Shown here: positions 45,826-57,974 of the stretch, in pieces | How the letters are laid out: each line of letters opens with the position of its first letter | Numbering within the stretch: position 1 is the first letter of the stretch | Origin: Venturia oleaginea | Lineage: Eukaryota; Ascomycota; Dothideomycetes; Venturiales; Venturiaceae | DNA length: 64,000 bases | Direction: 5' to 3' | Assembly: GCA_013176395.1 (NCBI GenBank) | Contig: JABMLP010000009.1 | Span: forward strand, 744,001-808,000 | Program-made: the position numbers and the translations under genes | The notes under the pieces: model-generated | What the model was told of the DNA's origin: nothing | The model's database searches: none | Seen by the model: only the letters and a program-made list of their open reading frames with translations

Positions 45826-47363
45826 TCGTTAGTGAAGATCATATGGTGCCTCGAAGAAGCTGGCAAAATAGGCTCCCCTCGCCGATGAAGGAAGCTTATT
45901 GGAGATTTTCCTTCCGTATTTCTTGTTCTTTTCTGTTCTTTTTTTAATGCATAGACTTCGGAGTTTGGTGGACTTGCGAAAGTTGGCGTCACCACTTCCT
46001 CATCATTCCTACTTCGAGATTGGCATTTATTATACAGCCTTTCTTCTTCCTTTGAGGTACAGACTTCACTTTTTTTTTTGTTCAGAGCGTTGGCTTGCGA
46101 AGATACCACCACGAAAACCAGATATAGCATTTGAATAATGCGAGTGCGAACCAAGCATTGGAAAGTATAGATATTAGGATGGGGAAACGAGGCAACGAGG
46201 GACGAAAAGAGGGGGATCTCTTTGCATATACGTGAAGCCTGGGGAAACAGGCAGAGTTCGATTTTGGGTCCGGACAATATTGAGTAACCCTATATAAAAT
46301 CCGGATCAACATATACTATAGAGGAAAGAAGCATCTCAAAAAACATATCCTACATATCTTTATGAGGTTCGACCTGCACCGTCAAGCTTCTCTCTATCAA
46401 TTCCCACTTCGACCTTGGAAACTTTCCCGACTTTCTTCAATTCTGTTGGGCCTAGGTGTAAACGAATTTCAACTTGAACGTTGATCTTGAACTACAATAT
46501 GTACAGTAGTCGACCTCAGGACACAACGTCAACTTTACAAAAGGAAGGAAGGAAGAAGACATCCACTTACACTGAAAACTCGGAATTACATCCTACCTCC
46601 AACACATCCCCATTCTTCCTGCCTAAACTTCTCCAACTCACTTCTTCTCAATATCAAATGCAACCTCGTACTTAAACTCATACTCATACTATATTTATAC
46701 CCATACTCATACTCATACTAATACTCATACAAACATCACACATCCAAGTTCCTCCACCAAGACTACTAACCCACTTCCATCCCAGATCTCCAACCCTCAA
46801 AGAATCAACAACAAAGGACTCCTTACTATCTATCCACCCTTCCCAAACCCGCTCACCAGCGATGACAAAAAAGAAAATAGTAGGAAGACATGTAACTCTC
46901 TCCCGCACTAACTTGTACTTCAACCCAAACCAATTTTGTTTTTATGCATATAGAATCTTCAGGAACGGGTATGCATCTGCGTAATGTAAATACGAAATCA
47001 ACAACTTTAATCGTTTCGCCACCAAGTCTGGGGGAAGGGGTATTGACTATAGCTATATATATAGTAGAACCCAGTAAAATACTTAATAGCCATCACAAAA
47101 ATAAGGTTGCAAGACGAGAAACCACAAAGGTATTCCATAATTAACTAAAACCGTCCAAAGAGCACCAGGGATTCTGCACTAGAGATTCTGCACTAGAATT
47201 TCCCACTCCTCTGCTCTTACAAATTCCATTCCCCAAAGTATTAGTACAAATCCTCTACACAGCCAATATTCCAGGTCCGGGTATCTCAAAAGTTTAATGC
47301 TCATCACCAACCACAAGCGCTCGCTATCCATATACACATATATCCCCCTCCATTACCTCCTTC
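45826..47363. other. 1.5-kb convergent intergenic stretch
   Basis: Lies between the 3' ends of the Ecl1 gene and SWC2. AT-rich, with a CATACT microsatellite-like run (about 46678-46732) and a T tract near 46070. No coding sequence was supported. Confidence 0.45.
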
Positions 47364-49139
47364 TCAAAACCCAGGAGGAACACCCCTCGCCACCCTCCCA
47401 TTCGCCTCCCCCACAAACGCACCCAACAACCCAGACCACCTCATCTCGCCCCTAACAACCTTTCTAATCCTCTTAAGGGCATAAGCATCCACATAACCCA
47501 GCCCAGTGAGGGGATCCCTATATCTGGCTTCCTGACCCGTGATGGCACAGAGCGATTTCTTCGCCGGCTGCAATTTCTTACTTCCCGAACCACCACCGAC
47601 CGAAGCTGCGCCAGCTATTGAAGATGATGCAATGGACCAGCCGAATAGGTGTGAGCGGAGGGAATCAATGTCTCTGCCTCTGCCACCTGTAGTCGTTTCA
47701 TCAAAGTCGGATAAGATGATTAGGTTCCTCGTTGCTGTTGAGGGAGGCCCCGGTGGTGGTTTCGGGGGCCGGGCAAGGGCCAAGGGGGGATGTGTGATTT
47801 GTGAGCTAGCTTGCAATTGTTCTTGGAATGATGGGTTGGAAGGTGAGGATCTTTGTTGCTCGGGTGACAGTCCAGCGTACATGTGGATGCCGTCTAGAAA
47901 GCTGCCCATGCCTTGGGATGAGGAGGGACTGTCCGTTTGGGTGTCCGATTTTGGGAGAGGCGTCATACTTATTGGTTGGACGGGTGGCTGTATATTCTCA
48001 GCAGGAGAGGGTTCAACTGGTGGTTGAATGATGGGCGATATTTTTATCAACTGATCAGAGGGCGAGACAGATGCTGGTTCCCGGACTGGTGGTGCTGGCG
48101 TTGATGGAATCTCTGCTGATTTCTCCCGTGGTAATGGCTGATCGATCTCCATAGGCTGCGTATCAATTTTCTTCTCCGCTTCCACAGCCTTGGGTTCCTC
48201 TTGAACTACTTCCTGTACCAGAGATTGATGTTCCCTGCCCACCTTCTTGAGTTTGCCATCCACCCATGTTGACTGGCCACTCCAATATGTGATTATGGGA
48301 CCCTCCAATTTGCGACTCTTCAGTGCAGCCAGGCGCTCCGCCTGCTCTGCCGCCCTTCTCTTCTCGTTGGTTTCCCACCGATTCAAGCTCTTACTATTCC
48401 GCTTCTCGATCAGAGCGGCCTCTTTCAGACGCTCTTCTTGGGTCAGGACTTTCGGCTTTGCGGCTTCCTTGCGAGCCTCGGCAGCTTTCATGACCTCCAC
48501 CGTCTTCAACCTGTGCTTCTCCTTCTCCTTCAGCCGATCATTTATTTCTTGTTTGTTCTGTACGGCGAGAGATCGCCTCGAGGACCGCACAGGGTTGATC
48601 TCCTGTTCCGGTAGCCATGATACACGTTCGGATTTCTTCCTGGGCCGGTCTGCTAGCGGTGGAGGGGGTTGTGATGCGCCCAAAGGTACGGGAGCTATTC
48701 GTGTGGCAGCACGCTTCATAGCATGTTGAAGAAGACTGTCTCGTTTCCGCTTCTTTGACTGTGTGCGCAATTCTCTCTTCAGTTCCTTTTCGCCCTGGTC
48801 CTCGTCGCCCTCTCCTTCAGCCTCGTCCTCGCTAGAAGAGTCCATGTTGAAATCCTGCTCATCCCCTTCCTCTCCCTCGAACTCGACATCGTCGGCAGCC
48901 TCCTGGAATATGTCTGCATATTGCTCCTCCTCCTCCGGCTCTGCCCCCTCTTCTTGCGCCAGTGCCAGCAGCTTGGACATTCGGTTGCCGGCATTTTGAC
49001 GTCTCTCTCTTGTGACCACCATGGCTGGCACATCCTCATCCTCGGACTCGCGCTCATCTCCCTCGGACTCACGGCCATGTTGGGGTGGTGTATCAGTCAT
49101 GTTAATATCGGGGTCGTCATTATTCGACATGTCAAGCAT
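47364..49139 (-). CDS. SWC2: SWR1-complex subunit SWC2/VPS72 (YL1 family)
   Basis: Nuclear histone chaperone that binds H2A.Z-H2B for the SWR1 remodeller. Single exon, 591 aa from ATG 49139 (a second ATG at 49130 is equally possible). The N-terminal YL1 region has RERRQNAGNRMSKLLALA, then strongly acidic H2A.Z-binding stretches (EEEEQYADIFQEA, DSSSEDEAEGEGDEDQGEKE), a long basic coiled region (RLKEKEKHRLKTVEVMKAAE) and GPIITYWSGQSTWVDG. The C-terminal YL1_C domain is CAITGQEARYRDPLTGLGYV. A Pro-rich variable linker separates the two. Frame, order and length fit the family well. Confidence 0.93.
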   Translation of the reverse strand: MLDMSNNDDPDINMTDTPPQHGRESEGDERESEDEDVPAMVVTRERRQNAGNRMSKLLALAQEEGAEPEEEEQYADIFQEAADDVEFEGEEGDEQDFNMDSSSEDEAEGEGDEDQGEKELKRELRTQSKKRKRDSLLQHAMKRAATRIAPVPLGASQPPPPLADRPRKKSERVSWLPEQEINPVRSSRRSLAVQNKQEINDRLKEKEKHRLKTVEVMKAAEARKEAAKPKVLTQEERLKEAALIEKRNSKSLNRWETNEKRRAAEQAERLAALKSRKLEGPIITYWSGQSTWVDGKLKKVGREHQSLVQEVVQEEPKAVEAEKKIDTQPMEIDQPLPREKSAEIPSTPAPPVREPASVSPSDQLIKISPIIQPPVEPSPAENIQPPVQPISMTPLPKSDTQTDSPSSSQGMGSFLDGIHMYAGLSPEQQRSSPSNPSFQEQLQASSQITHPPLALARPPKPPPGPPSTATRNLIILSDFDETTTGGRGRDIDSLRSHLFGWSIASSSIAGAASVGGGSGSKKLQPAKKSLCAITGQEARYRDPLTGLGYVDAYALKRIRKVVRGEMRWSGLLGAFVGEANGRVARGVPPGF

Positions 49140-50633
49140 GAAACGCGATTTCGAGATTGACGGCTGTGGTTTACACGTCGTTGGTGTTTCTGGTAGCGAT
49201 GGTAACAATTACGATTGGGCCATGTGACTGGAGGGCAGTGGCTGAGGTGTCAAGAATAGAAAGTTTTCGGTGTTGTTTTCAGAGATTGTGCCCCGCTGGT
49301 TTGGAACGTGAGGCTCGATGCATCGCGATTGGGTCGCCCGTACAGAAGTCATGAAGTTTTGGGTCTGCTCGCCAAGCCTGATGGAGGGCTCTTCACTACG
49401 ATTGGACCAGGTAGAGGGCGTTTCAGATATGGACCAAACCAAACATGCCCGCAAACAGCGTCCGAGGCTGCAATGCCATGAACCTGGCAACGCATACGAT
49501 TTGATTCCACCCACACGATTTGAGCATTCCACCCACACAATTTGATTATTCACCCACACAATTTGATGATTATTCAACCCACACAATTTGATGTTGGGGC
49601 ATGATGCCAGGCTGGCTGCGGGATGAAGGGGACAAAGGGCGAATACACGACGCGGCCAGGATGGTTGGCAGCGAGTTAGCAGCTGGCCTCCCACGACTGG
49701 CAGCGGGTTGGACGCGGGCAATTGGCTGCTTCAAGCGCGTACAATGAGTGCAGTTTCAAAATTTGAGCCCCTGAGCGACCTCTCCTTTGATTATTGTCGC
49801 TTGACTCGGATAGAGAGGCGGGCTGCGGGCAGGACACGAATTTGGCGACAGTTAGAAACAGATGAAGCCATTGAGCTGGCAGTCGCTATTCCTTGATCCC
49901 ACTCCCACATCCAACTAATCCGCTACACCTCACCACCACAACTCCCTCGCCGCCATTCCTCCACTTGATCTCTTCTTTCCCACTACCAAGCCGTCCGCCG
50001 CTGTCCTTCCATCGAAGCTTGAGACGCCTGTCGTAATTGATTATTTCTCCAGATTCTCCGCCGGGGGATCTGTCTATTGCCCCCCTACCACGAGCCTCTA
50101 ATCTCACCAGTGTCCGCAAATACCTCGATTCTACCATTGAGTTAGACTGAAGAGAATCTCGCCCTACAGCCCTTTTATCCACCCGAGAACGTCTTCGTCA
50201 CTCCTTACCACCCGCAATTGTAATCTCAGGGGTCGACCTCTCACCTCCGCTCAAGTCCACCACCACTGTACGCTCTGACGACCCACATCGGACTGTATCA
50301 CGAACCCGCTGGATGAAACGGACAAGGGGGAAAATCTCGCACTGAAAGGCTGCGCATGTAATATCTTCAAGCGTCATTCTCCATCTCAGTTCCACGTCTC
50401 GCCGTGCCCACGCACAGCCGACAAGACACCTGTACAAACATCTCGGTACGGAGCACAGCCTTCTGTATCCTTCCATTCTACACTTGGGCGACGTAATTGT
50501 CTCCCGTACACTCCTTTGGCCGGCTCCATCGAATCCTGCTCCCTCTACCCTGGTCCTCGGTAGACGCTGCGGTATCAACCTACCGTCTGTACACCAAGTC
50601 TTCTGCCGGAAAGAGACAGCTTCATAATTCATA
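49140..50633. other. 1.5-kb divergent intergenic stretch between SWC2 and the PUF gene
   Basis: Holds both promoters and the CACCCACACAATTTGAT minisatellite. From about 49900 to 50630 the plus strand is CT/CA-rich and probably a long 5' leader of the PUF mRNA, as is common for regulatory genes. Confidence 0.45.
49504..49592. repeat. Degenerate 21-24 bp minisatellite, four units
   Basis: Units ATTCCACCCACACGATTTGA, ATTCCACCCACACAATTTGA, ATTCACCCACACAATTTGAT and ATTCAACCCACACAATTTGA follow each other with small indels. Unlike the 25.2-kb array it has drifted. Confidence 0.85.
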
Positions 50634-53600
50634 ATGGCAAACCAGAAGAGGCCTGAACATCACCTCAATCTCAATTACATGCCACAGCTTGGCCCCAACC
50701 AGCCACGCTCAGGCTCGTCTACTGCTGCGACTTCTCCAATCGAACAAGCACAGTCGGCCAATTCCATGAAATACCCTCTCGGATCTGGAAATACAATGAC
50801 CGGAATCCCAACTGGTGTCCCGCGCATGAACTCGGCTTCACCAAATCATGAATTCGGTGGCAGCAGGCTTTACTCGAAGCGGTGTGTATACCGCCTTGTA
50901 ATTATTGAGTGATCATGGCTGACAAATATACTAGGGCACGAGAGATCCAGGCTCAGGAAGGGCTCGGACATCAAGTTTGGGGGCCTCCCACCAGCGGTAA
51001 CTCTACACCACTACGCGAGACGATTCCTGAATCACCCAGTGGCGAAGGCTTTCCAGATTTCAGCCAAGCCACACCAGAGATTACCCCTCCGAATTTGACA
51101 AGAGGAAGAACCAGGGCAGGAACTCTACCCTCGCGTTTCTCTCCTGCGGCTGGGCTCGGAGCCCTGAACCCACAATCTGTGCTTGTCTCCAAAACCTCCC
51201 GACCAACACCATCTACAAGCCCGTTCAAACCTGGGCAAAATAACTCGAATGGCATGAACGGATTCTCTCAAAGCGAGGCCGCGAGCAAGGCATCTCTCTT
51301 GTCTCGTCTACGTGCTGGATCAATGCCCCAAAGGCCAGGCTTTGCGCCGTCAAGCAATCCATTCGGTGTGCCAATCTTCTCCACGAGCTACGCAAGCAGC
51401 CGTGACCGATCAAATACCCTTGCAAGCATTCGGTCTGGAGATGGACCGGCTTCGCCATCCCAATCGCAGCTCTCCCGCGACTCTCTCGCCGATACCGATG
51501 TTCGAACTCTGGATTACTTGGGATTGGTGGACACACCAAAGCAGTCGCTAGCCAGTCTTTCGAACGCAGAGATGTATTCAATCATCAACGGCCAGGTACA
51601 GCAATCAGGTCTGCAGCCTGCCGCGATCGCCGAATTAGCTGCCTTGACCAAGAACTCGAATCGTTTCCGCTCATACTCTGTCAATGCCAAGGAAACATAT
51701 GCCGACGAGGATGACGAAATAGGATACGGTGGAGCTTACAGCGGCCAAGTTACACCCGCAGGTGACGCAGCCTCCTATGCCGCGATTCAGGAGGCGGTTC
51801 GCCAACACAACCTGGAGGTCCAGGCATTTGCAAACTACGCGAGTGCGAGCCGTCCTCGGGCAAGAACAGCAGGCGTCTTGGAGTCACCCTCGATTCACAT
51901 GCTTCGAAGCTATCTTCCTACCTCATCTCGTCTGGACAAAAGCTTCAATGCTTCCGATTTCAATGAAGAGGCTGAGTATGGGAACCTTCACGAGGCAGTC
52001 GAGGGTATGCACCTCAACGGCGGTGCTGTGATGCCATCTAGTGGTGACGAGCACAATGCTGAGGCACCTACACGCGCTCTCTGGCTTGGAAACATTCCTT
52101 CTTCGACAACCGTGTCATCGCTCAATGCTATCTTTGGCAATTTTGGATCCATCGAATCGACCAGGGTTCTTACGCACAAGAACTGCGGTTTTGTAAACTT
52201 TGAGAATATCGACAGCGCCGTTACTGCGCGCACTCAACTCAATGCCAAAGAGATATTCCCAGGAGCTGGCCCAATTCGCATTGGCTATGCCAAAGTTCCC
52301 AGTGCTACCGGCACACCTGGCCACAGTGGGATCTTCCCATCTCCAAGCCCCGATCCACAGGCCAAAGCTCAGTCACAGAACTCGCCACAAAACTCCGGCA
52401 CTGCGGTGGCAGCTGCTCCTGGCAGCGCTACTCGATCCGAAGGACCACCTTCGCTTGCCACTCCTGAGCTTTCCGCGATTCGAGAGGACATCTTCCGAAT
52501 TGTCAAAGAGCTTGGTGCTACTGATGAGGAGCAAATGAGAATTGCCGCTGCCGTGGATGTTGCCATTGGTCACAACAATTACCACACAGAGATTCCACCC
52601 GTCCCTGAAGCGAACCACAACCGCCAGCACGATGCTCCGAAGCTCAGAGAGATCCGCAAACGCATTGACAACAACACCTCCTCTGCTGGAGAAATCGAGG
52701 AGGTCGCAATGGGAATGCTCCCAGAAATTAGCGAGCTTGCTTCTGACTATCTAGGCAACACGGTAGTCCAGAAGCTCTTTGAGTACTGTTCAGAGCCGAC
52801 CAAGGAGGCAATGTTGGCTGAGATCGCCCCACATCTTGCTGAAATCGGTGTTCACAAGAACGGAACATGGGCAGCACAGAAGATCATCGATGTCGCTCGC
52901 ACTCCAGCCCTCATGGCCATGATTGTAGAAAGTCTTCGACCATACGCCATGGCATTGTTCCTCGACCAGTTTGGAAACTATGTCATGCAAGGCTGCTTGC
53001 GCTACGGGTTCCCTCTAAACAACTTCATCTTTGAAGTAATGCTTGGTCGTCTCTGGGATCTCGCTCAGGGTCGCTTTGGTGCTCGTGCAATGCGTGCGTG
53101 TTTGGAGAGCCATCACTCCACCAAAGACCAACAAAGAATGGTCGCCGCCACGATCGCCTTGCACAGTGTTCAATTGGCCACGAACGCTAATGGCGCTCTT
53201 TTGCTCACTTGGTTCCTCGATACTTGCACCTTCCCTCGACGAAGAACGGTTCTAGCTCCTCGTCTTGTTCCACACTTAGTCCACCTCTGCACACACAAAG
53301 TGGCCTACCTGACGGTCCTAAAGATCATTAATCAAAGGAATGAACCTGAAGCCCGCGACACGATCCTGCAAGCTCTTTTCTTCTCGCAGAATGACAATGT
53401 CCTCGAGGAGATATTGAGCGACCAGACCTGCGGTGCAACTCTCATCTTCAAGGTTCTTACTACGCCATTCTTCGACGAAAACATCCGCAACGATGTTGTC
53501 CAGAATGTCCGTAATGTCCTTCTCCGCATCAAAGCTCAACCACAACAGGGGTACAAGCGTCTTATGGACGAAGTTGGACTCTCCACTCGCAACGGCGGGC

Positions 53601-54215
53601 CTCGTGACATTCACAACCGCGATGAAGGACACCCTCGCCCAGGCTCAAAGCAGAGCAACGGCAATGGCCACATGCAACAATCTTTCGACCGTCCTACCTA
53701 CCCAGGCGCTCAGCCCGGATTTGATCCAATGAGCATGCAGAGGACGGTAAGCATGGATTCTTCAAACTTTGACTCTTACTCAGTCAATGGAGGCAATGCT
53801 CCGTATCCCACCAACCCGGCTATGATGGCTCCGATGAATGCTCAACAGCTTCAGTACCAACAAGCAATGCTGGCTGCTGCCGCTAGGCAGAATCCATACT
53901 TTCAGCCCATGATGAATGGACAAGGGATGGGTATGAATGGCTTCGCCAGTCCAGCTCCAACGATGGACCCATATCGAGGCTTTGGCTCGCCGGCTCCTAC
54001 GCAAAGTCTTTCGGCCTCTCCCCTGATGCCACAAGCTGGCTTCGGCCAAGGCGGATACAACGCAATGGCTGGACAGCAACAGATGTATCAATACGCGCAG
54101 CAAATGCAATACATGCCTCAACAGCACATGCAGCAAGTTGGCGCGGGAAGAAGAGGACGGGTAAGTGGTCTTGCTGCCCTTTCACAAAGGAGAAGCTGAT
54201 TATGAATAGAGATGA
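50634..54215 (+). CDS. RRM and Pumilio (PUF) domain RNA-binding protein, Jsn1/Puf2-like
   Basis: Post-transcriptional regulator that binds 3' UTRs; yeast Jsn1/Puf2 relatives act on mRNAs for membrane and mitochondrial proteins. Exons 50634-50881 and 50935-54160, then a 49-nt intron leading to a terminal exon with only AGA TGA (54210-54215), about 1,159 aa. Retaining that intron would add a short tail to 54199. The N-terminal 380 residues are Ser/Pro-rich. The RRM has ALWLGNI (RNP2) and KNCGFVNF (RNP1). PUF repeats follow (LASDYLGNTVVQKLFEYCSE, VHKNGTWAAQKIID, LDQFGNYVMQGCL, GRFGARAMRACLE). The C-terminal 200 residues are Gln/Met-rich, prion-like (QMQYMPQQHMQQ). The RRM-before-PUF order identifies this subfamily. 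Confidence 0.92.
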
Positions 54216-55475
54216 ACAACCAGAATGTCCTTAAAGATTCTCATGCCTAGCCCAGCCAGGAGGTGGCTCGTGGCCTTCACCCGCTTGGCACGACGCAACT
54301 TACTCTCGCTTGTATTTCTCACGACCTGTCTTCTACTTAGGGTGCTTGGAGTTGGGCGTGGCTTGGGCACTGATCTTCAACCTATGCTAGAGGTTCTTGC
54401 TCATTTGTACGACATTTTGTGTTTTTGTTCTCATCACCATTCTTACACTTGGCGCAATGGAGATTTGCTCTCATCTTGTTGCTCACCACTGGCTGCACAT
54501 ATTCTGCCACCTTGCTCAGCTGCTCGACGCAGGCGGTTTGAGAAGCTTGTCATGTTCACTTCTACGGTTTTCCTACTCATGTTGGATACGGCATGGATAT
54601 GGATTTAACATTACGACTAGGCTACTGCTGAAGGCCCAAATTTTGACGACTGGAATACAAAATGGAGCGATGCATGTTTTCCTTTTACCCTCCTACATGT
54701 TGTTTTGTATCTCAACTCGGGAGGATTGATGGTTGACTGCTTGGGAAGACTAGTGATGGAAACGGACATGAGGGAGATAGAAGAGGTTTTTTTGATATGG
54801 GGAGCTGGCTGAAATATATACGAGGAGCATTTACCTGGATCAATGAAGCTCTTTTTCCTGGTCTCTGTTTAGAGTTTTACTTGCCTTTCTTGTTTGGATA
54901 GTGTTTTATTGGCGTAGACATTTGGGTGGTACTTTAGGCGACAAAAATCTACTTCTTATTGATATCTTGCTTGAATTGGTGTGTTCTCCTTTTTTCTTCC
55001 TGTTGGAAACTTTTGTTTTTTCTCGACTCGGTAATCGGCAGTGGAGTCTTTACTCCTAGGTCACATAGGATATGAAAATCTTAGCAGTTTAAATTTTGGA
55101 CTTCTACATTCCCCTGGCGTTCTTTCACAGGGGAAAACAAAAGCAGTGATTCGGATTATTACTTTTACTTCTCGAGGGGAATGTATTTGTACTCCGGAGT
55201 ATCGAAATGGATCATTTCAAGAAATGCGTCATGTGGGAATGGCAAGGTAAGTTGTATCCTATATTCAGTCCCCTTCCCAATGTCTCGAAACGGAAGGCAC
55301 CGTTAATTTTAGAGTTCCTTGAGCTCTAAATCGATATCGATGGATTTTTGGCAATCCGAAGAAGAGGATCTCCGGAAATTGATCGATATCGATCTCGAGT
55401 TGCGCGTGTTTGTTTTAGTTTGGGTATACTACGTGGGGCACTGAATTGATGAATAAAGCCACTGTGATGCCATTA
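54216..55475. other. PUF 3' flank up to the transposon
   Basis: Probable 3' UTR with T-rich and TTTG-rich stretches (54400-55030), palindrome copy D (about 55328-55400) and no supported gene. Confidence 0.45.
55328..55400. repeat. Palindromic repeat copy D
   Basis: Best-preserved outer arms: AAATCGATATCGATGGATTT at the left and AAATTGATCGATATCGATCT at the right, inner GGCAATCC like copy A. Outer TTGAGCTC/GAGTTGCG extend the symmetry. It lies 76 bp from the outer pogo element. Confidence 0.8.
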
Positions 55476-55504
55476 ACGTAGTCTATAGGCCTATGCGCCA
55501 TATA

Positions 55505-56845
55505 CAGTAGGGTCGCACAAGTTTCCGTACAGCCGAGATCGCTCAAAAAATGGTGATTCTTGTAACTACATTATCGCGCTTTCAACGCGATCATTTTCGC
55601 TCATATTCTCGTATAATGTACAGTAATACCAGGGCTACAAAATGAGCCATTCAGTGAGCTATTTAGTATTTTGTGTGCCAACCATCTGCCGCCAGTAATG
55701 CCTCAACCCTCCTTGGCATTGACTCAAGTACAGCATCAAAATAATGTTGTTCAATAAGCCGCCAGGCCTTAATAAGTGCTTCTCCTAGAACCTCTCGTAT
55801 ATTGTCTACACCGCCAGTAACGTATTCAATCATAGGTTCCACTTCGTAGACCAATTCCTTGAGCCTCCGCCAGAGGTTTTCAATCGGGTTCATATCAGGA
55901 CTGTAGGGCGGCGCATCTTGTAGTGGAATGAGGTTTTCCTTAAACCAGACTATAGTCTTTTTGGCTTTGTGGATAGGCGCGTTATCCTGCATAAATTTAA
56001 GGCCCGATTCGTATACTGTAGGTAGCATTTCGTCGAGTAACTTGATATACGAGTTCGTAGAGTAGCCTTGACGCTTGCTCTCTAGGTCACGCTTAAGAAT
56101 GTACAATTCAGAGCGCCCTACTTGGCCAGAGAAGCATGCCCAAATCATGATAGACACTCCTTTACCCTTCTTATAGGTATCAATCATTGAGGTCTCCCAT
56201 TTGTCCTGGTGTGCGAAAACACCATGTTCTTGCCTTGCCGGTCCCTCGCTCAACTGAGCACTCGTCAGACCATATAATCTTCGCCCAATCTTCAGCTTTC
56301 CACGAGATGTGCTGCTCTGCCCAGAGCTTCCTGGCGTCAGCATGTACCTGTGTGAGGAAAGGGCGCCTTGCAGACCTCCAATTTGCGATTCCGTACTCTT
56401 TCAATATCCTCCTGATGGTATCCTTCGAAAAATCGATGCAAGCCTGTCTTTTGACCTCCTCGTACGTTAACTTAGGCTGCGTACGTATAATGCGTAACAG
56501 AGATCGTTCATCTCGGTCTGTATACGAGCGTGGCCGGCCGCTGGAAGGTAGGGATTCGCCGTTCTGGCGTAATGGGGCCTTTTCAAGGCTGTATTGGATG
56601 GTGGAACGCGGTAGTTTTTGTAGCGCCGCAATTGCGCCTAAACCGAGCCCGGCTTCACGCTGCGCATCAATTTTGCCGCGTTGATATGAAGTAAGACGAT
56701 GATTAGGAAGCCTCTGCGGGTTTATAGGAGTCAATGGCTTTCGTTGAGGTGGCATAATGGTAGTGCAAAGATAATGTGTTAAAAAATGAGAGGTGTAGAT
56801 TTCGCGTTTTCGCTTAATTGTACGGAAACTTTTGCTCTAGTACTG
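55505..56845 (-). mobile_element. Tc1-type transposon nested in the pogo terminal repeat
   Basis: 1,341 bp flanked by TA (55503-55504 and 56846-56847). The inverted ends share CAGTA and then AAGTTTCCGTACA; 21 of 27 outer positions match. It inserted inside the left terminal repeat of the pogo element and is therefore younger than it. It encodes the transposase described at 55663-56755. Confidence 0.9.
55663..56755 (-). pseudogene. Tc1-type DDE transposase, one frameshift
   Basis: The first part (56755-56180) has paired helix-turn-helix regions (RGKIDAQREAGLGLGAIAAL and RDERSLLRIIRTQPKLTYEE) and the first catalytic Asp in IIWSDECS. The second part, to the stop at 55663, carries the second Asp in KFMQDNAPIH and the Glu in YSPDMNPIENLWRRLK. 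This is the DD34E arrangement of Tc1. The two parts are in different frames and meet near 56205, in the segment reading FRTP then DKWETSMID, where one base too many (or two too few) is present. No other lesion is visible, so decay is recent. Confidence 0.85.
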
Positions 56846-56932
56846 TATGCCTGTGCGCCAACCCCACGAGTATTCTTACAAAAAACGTAAATATTTCAAC
56901 AATACCGCCATCTATAACAGTAATATACATTT

Positions 56933-57903
56933 TAATTGGTTCTTTGACGCTCTGGGCAGGTCCTAGCATTATGCTGAAGCGACCGGCATACGCTGCACTT
57001 TGGTGGTGCTCGTTGCCGTACCTGAGCAGGTACATTTTCAACCCCCTCAGTAGGCGTATTCTGCTAGCCACCAGAGACCTATCTCGTTGGTTGTCCAGCC
57101 GTTCTCGCTCACGCCAATTGCCCAATCTGGTGGTAGGATCCCGTCTGAATACCAGGCTGCCTGGTGCATTACTGCCTCGAAAATAACGAGCGGAGGGATT
57201 GGAAACCCTTTCGCACAAATAGCCTCAATAACCGTAACCCACTCACGGTTGCCTGGCTGCGTTGTCCTCGGTCTCCCAGCCTTATCTGCTCCTGTAACAA
57301 CCTTTGCAGTTGAAATTACCCCCATCTGAAAACCAGTCTCGTCAAAATTGTAGATATCGTCATCGAGGATGCCTGCTCAGCTTGTGTACGTCGTACGCGT
57401 TCAAACCAGGCTCGAATTAGGTCTAGGTCTTCGCATTTTGCTCGCTGGTAGTCGTACTTGCGGTTGTACTTCGATTTTAGTACGTCGCGGCGGTTAATAA
57501 AGTTGCGTACCCAGCATTGGCCTGCAGAGACGAGTTGGCCATGTTGACTGGCTAAAAGGCTTGCCATAGTGCGTACGGCGGCAACAGTAGGTGGCATACC
57601 GCGTTCATCCATTGAAAGTATACGCTGTACAAGGTACTCTTCTTCGGTGGGTGTAAGGAGGCGGTTTTTCGCAGTAGAACCAAGTCGTGGTTGAGTACCA
57701 GCAATACGGCGTTGCAGGGTATCTCGTGGGACGTCATAGGCTTGCGCGGTAGCTCTATAGCTTTGAAAATCGCCGTTTTTATAGGCTTGAACAGCTAGTT
57801 CAAGTTTACCTTCTCGGTGTAAGGCCTCTTGTCGTTGTGGCGGTACCATCTCGTGTGGTAATAGAGGAACGCGTCGCGTTTGGTAGGGTTGGCACACAGG
57901 CAT
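56933..57903 (-). pseudogene. Pogo-type transposase, frameshifted and missing the middle of the catalytic domain
   Basis: From ATG 57903 the N-terminus has psq and CENP-B HTH regions (FQSYRATAQAYDVPRDTLQR, VQRILSMDERGMPPTV). After a one-base frameshift near 57360 the first catalytic block appears (IYNFDETGFQMGV), then GNREWVTVIEAICAKGFPIP. The protein breaks at about 57047 and jumps to the far C-terminus with a zinc knuckle (PPKCSVCRSLQHNARTCPER), ending at TAA 56935. The second Asp, third Asp/Glu and C-terminal helices are deleted. The element therefore depends on a helper, if any exists. Confidence 0.85.
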
Positions 57904-57974
57904 ATATGGCGCATAGGCCTATAGACTACGTTATTATTTTAACTATAAGTTTCGAATGGATGATTCCCCCTCTA

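Larger units (their letters stand above)
55476..57931 (-). mobile_element. Internally deleted pogo/Fot1-type element interrupted by a Tc1 element
   Basis: Terminal inverted repeats of about 41 bp start ACGTAGTCTATAGGCCTATG and are intact at the right end (57891-57931). The left copy is split by the Tc1 insertion, and removing Tc1 plus one TA restores a near-perfect partner (one mismatch). TA target duplications lie at 55474-55475 and 57932-57933. Without Tc1 the element is 1,113 bp, so much of the roughly 1.9-kb full element is missing. Its right end is only 43 bp from the stop of the FAD oxidase gene. Confidence 0.88.
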
